DNA of 64,000 nt, taken from Cannabis sativa. Taxonomy: Eukaryota; Streptophyta; Magnoliopsida; Rosales; Cannabaceae. How positions within the stretch are numbered: position 1 is the stretch's first letter; each line of letters begins with the position of its first letter. The stretch spans positions 40,915,686 to 40,979,685 of the forward strand of contig NC_083604.1 in NCBI RefSeq assembly GCF_029168945.1. The letters run 5' to 3'. The notes beneath the pieces were generated by a model, which was not told where the DNA came from, searched no databases, and was given only the letters and a program-made list of their open reading frames with translations. The position numbers and the translations under genes are program-made. This document shows positions 33,479 to 43,196 of the stretch, piece after piece.

Positions 33479-36400
33479 CTAAACAGAAAGGAACTCAAGA
33501 AGGTCGCAGGGGTCATCGCCTATCCAAATCGCAACCTCATCTAACCCCAAGGCTCGATGTGCCAGCTTATCAGCAAGAGCGTTGGCCTCACGATTGACAT
33601 GGGAGAGCCGAGCATTAGGGATAAGAGATAAGGCTTCCTTAATTTGGCAGATAAGATCTCCAAAAATCGAAACGTCTTCCTTGTTATTAGCTAGTGCATC
33701 AGTAATGGCTTTACAGTCCGTTTCAATTTCTTGAACCAAGAAATGCTCGTCTATGCACCACCGTAAAGTCGAAAGGAGGGATTTTGCTTCGAGAGTAGCG
33801 ACAGCTCCTCCCCCAATATAAGGTTGAGCAAGGGCTGCTACTACCAAACCATCGCTATTTCTGATAATCCCACCAAAACCCACTTTCCTGCTGATCTTTG
33901 AGATTGCAGCATCCACATTTAACTTGAGGAGTCCTGTCGCCGGAGGAGACCAGGAGACCGGATTGTTCCGCGCTCTTGAAATTTGCACTGGAGTCGCCTG
34001 GGAATCTTGGTACTCCGCAAGATAAGAGTGCGCCAGATCAAGGATTGCGTGAGTCTGATCGTGAGGTTGTCCTCTTAACACTTTGTTCCTGTTGAACCAA
34101 ATAAACCAAGCAGTACAAACAAACAATTCTACTTCTTTCTTGGTTAGAGAGGTGTATATCATGTCAGCTATATCATGAAACATAATCTCAGAAGAGCAAG
34201 AAAAAATGTAAGGATAAAATTGCGTACCTTTCCAGACTCTTCTAATGCTCTGACAGAAGAACAAAGCATGTGACACAGATTCTTCAGGGAACCCACAGCG
34301 ATCACACCTCGGAGAGTGGATAATTTTCCTATAGGCTAAGTTTTGGGCAGTAGGGAGGGTTGAGTTTGTGGCTCTAAAGGCAAAGTGTTTAACCTTGGCA
34401 GGGAGATTAAGGTGCCAAAGGTTTTTCCACCAAGGGGAAGGGGAGGAAGAGGAAGGGATATCAGGGGGGGAGGTAGAGGATAGACTAAGGTGGTAACCTG
34501 ATTTGACAGAGTACACTCCTGATTTTGAAAATTCCCAAATCAGGTCATCAGGAGAAGGGGTAAGAGGGAGGGGAATGGCCAGAATTTGGTCAACCACATG
34601 AGTCGGGTAACATCCCTGTAGAGCAACGGTATCCCAAGTCATAGAACTAGTGATGAAAGAGTCAACTCTGTCAGGAACGGGGAAGATGGGAGAGATATGA
34701 CGAAAACCCGGGATCCAATGATCCCTGGTGGTACTAGTGTTCTGCCCATTACCAATTTTTGAAATAATTCCTTTGTGCAGCAGCTCTTTTCCCCAGCAAA
34801 TGCTACGCCAAACAAACGATGGAGAGTGACCAGGAGAGCTATCTAGGAAAGAGGAGTGCGGGAAATATCTGGCAGACAGAATTTTTGACACTGTTGAGTT
34901 TGGTTGTTTAAGGATGCGCCAAGCTTGTTTTGCAAGCAGGGCTTGGTTAAAATGAACAAGGGAACGGAACCCTAGACCGCCATCCCGTTTTGACTTGCAA
35001 AGTTTTTTCCAGCTTTGCCAATGAGTCTTAGGGCGGTTGTTTTCGTTGACACCCCACCAAAAGTTAGCCATAATGGACTCGAGAGAATGGCAAGTAGCAA
35101 CGGGAAGACGAAAACAAGCCATCGAATAGGTTGGGATGGCCTGAATGACAGATTTGAGAAGCGTTTCTTTTCCTCCTTTAGAGAAAACTTTATTCTTCCA
35201 GTTGTGCAGGTGGCCCCAGACTTTATCATGGAGATAGTGAAACAATTGCTTTTTAGTTCGGCCGATGTGCTGGGGGAGTCCTAGGTATTTCTCGAAGGAG
35301 GAGCGGACCGGGATGCTCAAAAAGTCAGAAATTAGGGTTTGATCTCTGAGCGCGACATTGGGAGAAAAATAGAGAGAAGATTTTTGAAAGTTCACTTTCT
35401 GACCGGAAGCCCTCTCATACAGGAGCAGGACTTCTTTGATGGAGTTGCACGAGCTGATGGAAGCTTTGCAGAAAAGAAAACTATCATCAGCGAAAAGCAG
35501 ATGAGAAATCGGGGGGGCTCGACGGGCTACTTTGAAACCCACAATGGCATTATTTCTTTCTTGTTGGTGCAAAAGGGAGGAGAAACCTTCCGCACACAAG
35601 AGGAAGAGATAAGGGGAAAGGGGATCGCCCTGGCGAATACCTCTGGTAGGAATTACATTACCAACTACTTTGCCGTTAAGATTAAATTGAAACGAGGCCG
35701 TGGAAATACAGGCAAAGATTAGATGGATGAAACGGGGGGGAAATTGGAATTTCCGAAGAATGGCGACAATAAAAGGCCACTCAACTCTGTCAAAAGCTTT
35801 GGCCATATCGAGTTTAACAGCCATCCAACCCGTTTTCCCTTTTGATTTAAGCTTTATGGAGTGCGCGACCTCCTGGGCTATGATGATGTTGTCCGAAATA
35901 AGTCTGCCAGGGAGGAAAGCGCTCTGGTTGGGAGAGATCAAGCTGCTGAGGACAAGTTTAAGCCTATTAGCTATTGCTTTCGAAATAATCTTATAAGCTA
36001 TATTGCAAAGGCTAATAGGACGATACTCAGAGATGGAAGTGGGTTGCTTGACTTTAGGGATTAAAGTAATGAGAGTGGTGTTCAGGGGAGCCACATCACC
36101 AATTCCATTGAGAAAACTTGAGGCCGCTTTAAGGACGTCAATTTTAACTGTTGACCAGTTAGCTTTGTAAAAATTAGAATTGAAACCATCCGGGCCAGGG
36201 GCTTTGTCCAGGGGAAGTTGCGAAAAAGCTTTTTCGATCTCATCCATGGAAAATTCTTCATTCAGGAGAGATTTTTCCGTATCAGATAAAAAACAAGAGA
36301 TGCCTTCCAGGGCTTTTTGCATATCCTCTTCAACAGGCTGGGAGGAAGAGAAGAGTTGGGCAAAATGAGATTCGATCTCCCGAGTAATATCCTCCTCATT

Positions 36401-37576
36401 AGAAAGAACACCACCATTTGGTAAGTGGAGCTTGTGGATAGAGTTGATCTTTTTCCTATGGGATGCAAATCTGTGAAAAAATTTTGTGTTCTTATCCCCC
36501 TGAGCCAGCCAATGAGTCCTTGCTCGTTGCTTCCAGTAAGTTTCCTCCTTGTACAGGAGGGTTTCGAGATTGGCTTGAAGATCTTTGATTTTTGCTATGG
36601 TGCTGTCATCCCACACAGGAGAGGAGCGGGCCCTTTCCAACTCTTTCTCAATCTTAGAAATGTGCTTTTTGAAATTGAAATCTTTCTTATGGTTCCAGTT
36701 GCTAAGGCTCGTAGCACATCTGTCGAGAGAAGTAACCAGATTGGGGATCGCGTCATTATGGGCCGAGCAGCCAGTCCAGGATTTATCGAAAGCCAGGCTC
36801 CAGTTCGGGTCCTTTAACCAAGCATTTTCGAAGAAAAAGCGTTTTCTTGTATCCTTTTGCTGGGAGCCCGGGGCGGGAGCGGTATCTAACTCCAAAGCTC
36901 GATGATCAGAGCCAAAGAAACCCAAATGAGAGAGAGCGGCCTCAGGGAAGATATTGGTCCAAGCACTATTGATGATTCCCCAATCTAATCGTTCTTGGAT
37001 GTTTCTAGGGGCAGCCACATTGTTATTCCAAGTGAGTAAGGGCCCTGTTGGCTCGAGGGGGGAGAGATTAAAAGAGTCCAAAAGGTTTCTGAAGTCAGCC
37101 GAGGGACCCCTATCGGGATTACCGCCTTGTTTGTCATGCGAGAAAAGGAAAGCGTTAAAATCCCCTATGATGAGCCAAGGGATATTTGGGTTATCCCTAC
37201 CAATTCTTTTCAAAAGTTGCCAGGTGTGAGGTCTTTGAGAGACCGTAGGAGCACCATAGAAACAAGTGAGGTGAAAAGAGACATTAGTAATAGCACACGA
37301 CACATAACAATCAAAATGACTAATAGATTGGGAACGCAAAGTAACAGTTACATCATTAGTCCATAACAAAAGCAAGCCCCCACTTCTACCTACCCTAGGA
37401 ATTTCTAAACCCGAATCAAAATGGAGCTTGATCTTAACATGATTGATAGCATTTTTAACAAGCCGAGATTCCATTACAAATAACAAACTAGGATTACAAG
37501 AGGACACTAAGCGGGAGAGGTTACGGAATGCACGATCACTCCCAAGACCACGTGCATTCCAGCTCACAAGCTTCAT
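33479..37576 (-). CDS. LINE ORF2: endonuclease, reverse transcriptase, RNase H
   Basis: This frame has 1365 residues and no internal stop. The apurinic-type endonuclease occupies 1 to about 230 with SWNARG (N7), E36 in MESR, IIGDFNAF at 137-143 and GSDHRAL at 222-228. Reverse transcriptase spans about 500-780 with IPKVKQPTSISEYRPISL, KLDMAKAFDRV, TRGIRQGDPLSPYLF and the catalytic FADD at 695-698. A zf-RVT Cys/His module lies near 1070-1140 (CDRCGFPEESVSHALFFC). A C-terminal RNase H follows, with acidic residues near 1222, 1263, 1287 and 1336. The enzyme nicks target DNA and primes reverse transcription there. All catalytic positions I can identify are present, so it may be functional. Its ATG overlaps the TGA of ORF1 (ATGA). 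Confidence 0.95.
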   Translation of the reverse strand: MKLVSWNARGLGSDRAFRNLSRLVSSCNPSLLFVMESRLVKNAINHVKIKLHFDSGLEIPRVGRSGGLLLLWTNDVTVTLRSQSISHFDCYVSCAITNVSFHLTCFYGAPTVSQRPHTWQLLKRIGRDNPNIPWLIIGDFNAFLFSHDKQGGNPDRGPSADFRNLLDSFNLSPLEPTGPLLTWNNNVAAPRNIQERLDWGIINSAWTNIFPEAALSHLGFFGSDHRALELDTAPAPGSQQKDTRKRFFFENAWLKDPNWSLAFDKSWTGCSAHNDAIPNLVTSLDRCATSLSNWNHKKDFNFKKHISKIEKELERARSSPVWDDSTIAKIKDLQANLETLLYKEETYWKQRARTHWLAQGDKNTKFFHRFASHRKKINSIHKLHLPNGGVLSNEEDITREIESHFAQLFSSSQPVEEDMQKALEGISCFLSDTEKSLLNEEFSMDEIEKAFSQLPLDKAPGPDGFNSNFYKANWSTVKIDVLKAASSFLNGIGDVAPLNTTLITLIPKVKQPTSISEYRPISLCNIAYKIISKAIANRLKLVLSSLISPNQSAFLPGRLISDNIIIAQEVAHSIKLKSKGKTGWMAVKLDMAKAFDRVEWPFIVAILRKFQFPPRFIHLIFACISTASFQFNLNGKVVGNVIPTRGIRQGDPLSPYLFLLCAEGFSSLLHQQERNNAIVGFKVARRAPPISHLLFADDSFLFCKASISSCNSIKEVLLLYERASGQKVNFQKSSLYFSPNVALRDQTLISDFLSIPVRSSFEKYLGLPQHIGRTKKQLFHYLHDKVWGHLHNWKNKVFSKGGKETLLKSVIQAIPTYSMACFRLPVATCHSLESIMANFWWGVNENNRPKTHWQSWKKLCKSKRDGGLGFRSLVHFNQALLAKQAWRILKQPNSTVSKILSARYFPHSSFLDSSPGHSPSFVWRSICWGKELLHKGIISKIGNGQNTSTTRDHWIPGFRHISPIFPVPDRVDSFITSSMTWDTVALQGCYPTHVVDQILAIPLPLTPSPDDLIWEFSKSGVYSVKSGYHLSLSSTSPPDIPSSSSPSPWWKNLWHLNLPAKVKHFAFRATNSTLPTAQNLAYRKIIHSPRCDRCGFPEESVSHALFFCQSIRRVWKGTQFYPYIFSCSSEIMFHDIADMIYTSLTKKEVELFVCTAWFIWFNRNKVLRGQPHDQTHAILDLAHSYLAEYQDSQATPVQISRARNNPVSWSPPATGLLKLNVDAAISKISRKVGFGGIIRNSDGLVVAALAQPYIGGGAVATLEAKSLLSTLRWCIDEHFLVQEIETDCKAITDALANNKEDVSIFGDLICQIKEALSLIPNARLSHVNREANALADKLAHRALGLDEVAIWIGDDPCDLLEFLSV

Positions 37577-39051
37577 GGCGGCGGGCAGGCCTGCTCAGAG
37601 GCAAGGCCTGCACTTCCAGAAGAGGCTTCAGTGCCCGGAGGGTTGCTCGAGCGGGATCGCTTGATTTGGTGACGGAGCTCTCCATGGACCATTTCCATTT
37701 GCCTTTTGAATTTGTCCTTGGAGTCGGGCTTGTTTCTTTTCCTCGAAGCCTTTGAGCCCATGGGAGATGCCACACCCGGCTGGTAGGTGAGGTTCATGGC
37801 TTCAAGTCTTTTGCTGGTGTCCAGGAGAGGGAGATTTTCAGGTAAAGGCACTTGACAGTATTTGGAGCTGGTGGAATGTGAGCTACTGGAATTCTGGGGG
37901 GTGGTAGTTTGACTTGGGTTGGAAACGGGAGAGGCTTTTTGAACACTCGTGTTACTCATAGTGGCATTGAGCAGGGCAGTGTATGAAGGGGTGATTGTCT
38001 CAGGTGGAGGGTTGGGGTTAATAGTAGTGGTATGGGGCTCAGTTTGGGTCATTGGAGGGTGTTCTTGAGTGTATGTCGAAGGGCCCGACTTGTATAAACC
38101 AACTTGTTGGGTTTGGTCATGGGGGGGGCAAAGATTTTGGGAGCCATATGTGGGAAATGGTGGGGTGTTGTCGGGAGGGGCTACACACATAGCACTAGCC
38201 GGGTTGGAAGTCATAAAGGAAGCCACCGGGGGATTGGCGAAATTGAGCTGTTCAGGAGACAACAAAGCGTTAGTGGTAACCTTAACTTTACCCATGATGG
38301 TTTTGATGTCATACCTTAGCTCCGGGGGAAATGGGGCTTCGTCACAAGCTTTCATATAATCCATGCACCCTTTGTTGTAACTGTGTCCCATCCGGCCACA
38401 GAAAAAACAAATATCGGGGAGGTTCTCATATTTTAACTCAAGCCAGACAACCTTGTTTATCCCCGTGAAATGGACTGGAATGCCTCTAGGGAGAGGCCGA
38501 GAGACGTCAAACATAACCCGAAGGCGAAAGTAGGGCCCCCAAGTTTCACGAAAAGATGGCCGGTAGATTTCAAGGAGATGGCCGAGAGAGGAAGAAGCCA
38601 GGACGGCTAACTCTTCAGAACGTTTGAGGAAAGGGGTGTTGAACACTTGCACCCACAGCGGTATTTTAAGAAGACTATCACCATTGAGAACATCCAAAGA
38701 GTTTGGAATGTCCATTAGGATAGCTTGATTAAGATAGGTCCAAGGTTGTTGGAACAAAACCCGGCGCCTATCCCCATCACAACCAAACTCAACCAAAAAG
38801 AGACCATTGGAGCGGTCCGTAATGGTCACGGGACTACGAGAGATGTGGTTCCAATCCCTAGTCATTTTCTCCATGAAATTCCTACGGTTAAATGATTTAA
38901 CCGTATGCACTTTGAGAACTAGGTAGAGGGGAACGGGCTGGACTTCGTTCTCAGGAACATTGAGAGGGGAGGGATCATGGAGTGTTTGGATGGTACACTC
39001 AGTATCTGTGAGATTAAGGGCAATGGAAAGGGAGTTTGTTAAGTCATCCAT
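37573..39051 (-). CDS. LINE ORF1: DUF4283/zinc-knuckle RNA-binding protein
   Basis: From the chosen Met at 39051 (MDDLTNSLSIALNL) the protein has 492 residues. The DUF4283-type domain covers roughly the first 200 residues (FNRRNFMEKMTRDW, LFLVEFGCDGDRRRVL, PWTYLNQAILMDI). It is followed by the zinc knuckle CFFCGRMGHSYNKGC and a long Ser/Thr/Pro-rich tail ending in basic KASRKRNKPDSKDKFKRQ. ORF1 proteins coat LINE RNA and act as chaperones. I chose this start because homologous plant ORF1 proteins begin shortly before DUF4283. The same frame is open all the way to the element's 5' end and beyond, so longer forms are possible, for example from the Met at 40230. Confidence 0.88.
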   Translation of the reverse strand: MDDLTNSLSIALNLTDTECTIQTLHDPSPLNVPENEVQPVPLYLVLKVHTVKSFNRRNFMEKMTRDWNHISRSPVTITDRSNGLFLVEFGCDGDRRRVLFQQPWTYLNQAILMDIPNSLDVLNGDSLLKIPLWVQVFNTPFLKRSEELAVLASSSLGHLLEIYRPSFRETWGPYFRLRVMFDVSRPLPRGIPVHFTGINKVVWLELKYENLPDICFFCGRMGHSYNKGCMDYMKACDEAPFPPELRYDIKTIMGKVKVTTNALLSPEQLNFANPPVASFMTSNPASAMCVAPPDNTPPFPTYGSQNLCPPHDQTQQVGLYKSGPSTYTQEHPPMTQTEPHTTTINPNPPPETITPSYTALLNATMSNTSVQKASPVSNPSQTTTPQNSSSSHSTSSKYCQVPLPENLPLLDTSKRLEAMNLTYQPGVASPMGSKASRKRNKPDSKDKFKRQMEMVHGELRHQIKRSRSSNPPGTEASSGSAGLASEQACPPP

Positions 39052-40297
39052 TAAATGGACTGGATGTTTAAACTGAGAATGCAGAGAAAGCAAAGATGAC
39101 AAAAAAAGTGGAGAAAGAACAACAGTACAAGTCCTAGTAAATCGACACCACAGAGAAAACAGAGCTAATATCTTTTCAGTTTGCACTAGGACGTAGACAG
39201 AAGAGAATGTGTGATATTTGTAATAAAGACTCTTGTAGAAAATATAAACTAAGTGAGATTGATTAAGAGAAGACACAGAAGACCAAAAGAAACAATAGTT
39301 GTTCGACACTAGTTTTTCAGAGGGGGAATGTTTGTTTTGAAAAAGGAATGAGGCATTACGGGCGAAACAAAGCCTGAGGAGGTGAGAAGTGGAGATAACA
39401 GAAATTAAAAAATACCAAAAAAACAGCAGACTGGAAAACTGAGAGTGGTGTGTACTCGGGGTGACAGAACCGTGAGGTTGAAACAAGTTTTTAAAGTGTT
39501 TGGGACATAGATGCTGCGTATTAATGGTGATAAAGGCTAAATGGGAAACTGGAAGGTACTTACGGGGAATGTTTGGACTGAGAGTGCAAGAGTACCATCT
39601 CGGTTTGGCTTTAAATAGAAAATTCTTCAGGAAACTAAGCCAAACCGATTTGGTAATTGTCACTTCACGAGCATTAATATTAGAAGAGAGATGCTGCACA
39701 AAAGATACGTAATTTGTACTGGGCAGATTACACATACAGATAGAAATTAGTGCACCTATTAATTCCAATTCGACAAAGAGGATTAAACCTCTTCTAGGGA
39801 TACATATGAATTGATACTTATTGCAGAGAAACCCATTCAAAACAAAAAAGTCGTATTGTAATTTAATAGGGATGCCAAATTTATACCTAAATTGTTCAGT
39901 GAAGAGTTTTTTCCTCTGCACCGATTTGACAAGGAACAGGGTAGATTGGAAGAGAAATTGAATACCTGTAAGAGATTTATTAATCTCCGTACGAGTCGAC
40001 GATCTGGGAAGGAGGCCGGAATAAATGTTGATTCGACGGGGGTGGTTGGGTCGAGATCGGCTGGTGCAGCTCGAGTGGCTCGGATGAGTTGAGCTGCTCT
40101 GAGATTCGCTTGAGAGGGAATCGGAGCCACCTAAATCAGCAGATCTGGGGCTTTGCAATGGTTTCACGCTGTGGAAACGAACAGAGGAGAGGTGTGAACG
40201 CTCTGGATGCAATGAAAAAGCCATGTTCATACTGTGCGAGGGGAGAGAGAAAGCAGAGCAGAAGAAGAGTCGGGAAAGTTTTTGGGTGCTATCCAAT
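39052..40297 (-). other. LINE 5' region, open in the ORF1 frame
   Basis: About 1.25 kb between the element's 5' end and the preferred ORF1 start contains no stop codon in the ORF1 frame. The deduced residues are rich in Ser, Phe, Leu and His, with no domain that I recognise. It may be a 5' UTR/promoter that happens to be open, or an N-terminal extension. A Met at 40230 (MNMAFSLHPERS) would give about 885 residues. The open frame even extends 53 bases into flanking DNA, which shows that its extreme end is accidental. Confidence 0.6.
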
Positions 40298-40314
40298 ACT
40301 ATAAAAGCAAAGTC

Positions 40315-40636
40315 ATAACCTTCTTTAAGTTCAAATTTTAAAAATGTCACATTCTCTCATGGTATGGTAGTAACATTAATGCAATTTGACAAAAAGAGTG
40401 CCAAAATATACACAATTATTCACCAATAATTATAGACATATATATATATTGAAATCAACAATACTTCTTAGCTTCTAAAATGAACACAAAATTCAATACA
40501 CTATTGAGGCGTTAAGTAAATCAAACAACCAAAAATCAAGAAAAGAAAAGTTGAAAAGTAACTACCGATTTTTAATTTTTCTAGGAGAATCAATCACTAC
40601 CAAAAACAAGATATATGGTTGTCTTATATATATATA
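40315..40636. other. Host segment right of the LINE
   Basis: AT-rich, no gene seen. It ends in a TATATATATA tract that served as the Helitron target. Confidence 0.5.
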
Positions 40637-41231
40637 CTAGGTGATTGTTACGTGCCAAGCCACGTAGTATTAGTTTTATTTAATATTTTAGTTTTTTATT
40701 TGAATTAATAATTAAAATAGTATAATTATTTGAACGATTTGTTTTATAAAAATAAAATATGTGTCAGTATATTTAGTAAGTAAAAATAAGCACAAACATA
40801 TAAGGTAAATACTAATTACAGCCCATTTTATTTTTTTTTTATTATTTTTTTAAGCCCAAGCCCAAAAATCTCTAAGCCAACACAATCAATCTTCTTTTAT
40901 ATTATCTTTTCTAAATATTTTATCTATATTTTTCTTTTTTAAAAAATAAATAAAAAAAATTATTAATATTCTCCCAAGATAGATTTGTTAGAGAGATTTG
41001 TGGCTAAGATGATTTTTTTAATTTAAAAAGAGATTATTAATATTTAAAAGATTGTTTATTTAAAAGATTGTTTAATTTTTTGGGTTTAATTATTGGGTTT
41101 ATTTTTTAACGGGAGATCAAACCTAATCGTTAAATTTAACAGAATATTCTTTTATTTTTAAGTATATTCTGTTAAACCAAGAATGTTAAACCAAGAAATG
41201 CCGTTAGATAGACACTTTTAATATATAAAGA
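40637..41231 (-). mobile_element. Non-autonomous Helitron
   Basis: On the minus strand the element begins TCTTTATATATTAAAAGTG and ends CTAG, inserted between A and T, with no target duplication. Ten bases before the CTAG end is the hairpin ACGTG-GCTTGG-CACGT (40650-40665). TC start, terminal hairpin, CTRR end and AT insertion are the four Helitron hallmarks. At 595 bp it carries no Rep/helicase gene. A relative lies at 58628-59343. Confidence 0.85.
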
Positions 41232-42123
41232 TATATATACAGAGAGAGAAACTTACAGAGAAGAGATGAATAACCAAAATTATTGAAGTGTCATCCACGG
41301 AGAAGAGAAGCAGAAAAAGTGGTGACGTCGACGGAGAGGTAGCAGGGACTCCAAATTAAGAAATGAAGATTAGAGAAAGAACACAAAATCATCCATAGAA
41401 AATTCGATCAAAAATTAGAAAAATAACACAAAATCTAAAGAAAATAAAATGTAAGAGTAATATTACCTCAGATACAAGAAGAGAGAGCCAATGGAGGTAT
41501 CGAAAATGGAGATGAAGAACCAGAACTAGAACAACGGCGAAGAACTAGAACCAGGAACAACGACGACGTCGACGGAGAGATAGCGACATTGCAGCGGCGA
41601 CAACATCAGTATGATTAAGGATTGAAGGCTAGGGTTTAACAATTGATCCAATAATATATCGGTGAAGCATCAAAAAATTGTGAAGTACATTAGGTTTCCA
41701 AACCAAATTATGATACAACAACCTAATTATTTAAATCATGAATAAAATAAATAAATAAATAACATGCACAATTATGTTGTAATGCTCAATCATATAAGAT
41801 TGGACCATATAATAAAAGGCCAATATAAAGATCTAAAAATCTCCCAGATTTGACGACCAAAGAGAGACTAAGACGTCCTTGCAGAAGTGATTTAAATCCA
41901 TTGACCAAATACAAATAAACCAATAGTAGACAAAACCTGCATCTCACATAAGGACATTAATAAACCCTATCAATCTAATACGATGGTGGATATTCTCAAT
42001 TAGAAAAAACCATATAAAATCAAAACTAAAAAAAAAAAAAAACGTAAAATTAAAAATTGAAACACCACCATACAAATTGAAACCCATCAGGCCCAGATCA
42101 ACACTCAAGCACTCAACCATGGA
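41232..42123. other. Unassigned segment with short repeats
   Basis: GACGTCGACGGAGAG occurs at 41324 and 41564. A 26-bp unit around GAAGAACCAGAACTAGAACAA is repeated in tandem near 41515-41565. On the minus strand there is an exon-like GC-richer stretch ending at a possible donor (TCTGAG/GTAATA near 41470), but no frame stays open. The last 8 bases are the hAT target duplication. Confidence 0.35.
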
Positions 42124-42841
42124 TAGGGGTGTTTATTGGATCGCATCCAATGGATTTGGACCCATTCGATCCAATCCAATTGAATTGAGTCATCCGATCC
42201 GATCCGATCCAGTGGATGTATTGGATTGGATCGGTTCCATCCATTGGATGCTTTAAATGGTTTTTTATTGGATTGGATTGGATCCATCCAATGGATCCAA
42301 TGGATGAATCCAATTCATTTTAGCCACTATTTAGGCTGATTTCATTAAAAAGAAAAAATATATGAAAAAATATAATTTAAAACCTAATAATCCAATAATA
42401 AATAATAGTTTAATCCAAATCCAACCTAATTTTCATGATCCCATAATAAAAATATAACACAAATCTAACTTAATAAGCAAAAGTCTTAATAAACAAGTCC
42501 AATACATCAAATGCAAATATTATATAAAATATTAAATCAATGTGTGCAGGTGCACAGTAAAACCTATTAATAATTAATATATTTTTTTAAAACAAAATAA
42601 TTAAATATATAAAATTATAAATATTAAATATAATTGGATGGACATTGGATGATATTTGATTGGATCGGTTCGGTTATCCATTGGATCGGATGGCTCATCC
42701 ATCATCCGATCCGATCCAATTGGATTTTTAAAATTTGCATCCGATCCGATCCAATTATGATTGGATATTCGATTCTATTGGGTTGGATGGGATTAGATCA
42801 GTCGGTTGGGATTGGATTGGATGACTTTCTGCACACCTCTA
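42124..42841. mobile_element. hAT-type non-autonomous DNA transposon
   Basis: The terminal inverted repeat TAGGGGTG/TAGAGGTG is flanked by the perfect 8-bp target duplication ACCATGGA (42116-42123 and 42842-42849). Both subterminal regions are crowded with GGATCGGAT, ATCCAATCC and related words on both strands. The AT-rich centre has no transposase. ORFs across the ends come from the GGATC repeats. Confidence 0.92.
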
Positions 42842-42849
42842 ACCATGGA

Positions 42850-43196
42850 TATCATTCAACATCTGGACCCTTCCTTATACCACCACAACGATCCCACAAA
42901 TCTCAACGATTAACTGCAATCCATCAAACTATCTGTTGAGCAACAACCTCACTAGAAGTGACAAACCCCATACAACTGACCCCCACCAATCCTCTTGGAA
43001 GGGAGTATTGGGGTTTTATGCCCTAGATAAAACTCAATTTCAATGTAATCTTATTTATCGTCAATAAAAAGATAATATTAGTATTTGAGTAATGAAAATA
43101 ATAAAGAACTATAAATGACACAAGATATATAAAGGTTTGACTCTTGAATCGGTAATGGTCTACTCCCATTTTTGTTGTATTTATTTGGGAAATAAC
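42850..43196. other. Intervening segment with an LTR fragment
   Basis: At about 43013-43075, TTGGGGTTTTATGCCCTAG and the bases after it resemble the first 60 bases of a family A-type LTR in plus orientation. The resemblance then fades. The rest is unassigned. Confidence 0.4.

Larger units (their letters stand above)
33439..40297 (-). mobile_element. Full-length plant L1-type LINE
   Basis: The element is bounded by a 17-bp target duplication with one mismatch, ACTATGAAAGCAAAGTC at 33422-33438 and ACTATAAAAGCAAAGTC at 40298-40314. Its poly(A) tail reads as the T run at 33439-33461. It carries two uninterrupted ORFs, ORF1 (nucleic-acid binding) and ORF2 (endonuclease, reverse transcriptase, RNase H), that overlap by four bases. 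Length, tail, duplication and open frames together indicate an unbroken 6.9-kb copy, rare among the usually 5'-truncated plant LINEs. Confidence 0.95.

Noticed and set aside
35015..37664. Many plus-strand frames of 60-130 codons
   Set aside because: Antisense shadows of the intact LINE ORF2.
40298..40350. Start of the 925-codon ORF1 frame at 40350
   Set aside because: This Met lies outside the LINE, beyond its target duplication, so it cannot be the element's own start.
20590..40600. Right terminus of the outer CACTA element
   Set aside because: I looked for an inverted match to CACTACAAGGATTAGC and found none; the nearest candidate (CACTACC near 40591) does not match beyond seven bases.
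42105..42313. Two 60-66-codon frames
   Set aside because: They run through the hAT subterminal GGATC repeats and across its boundary.
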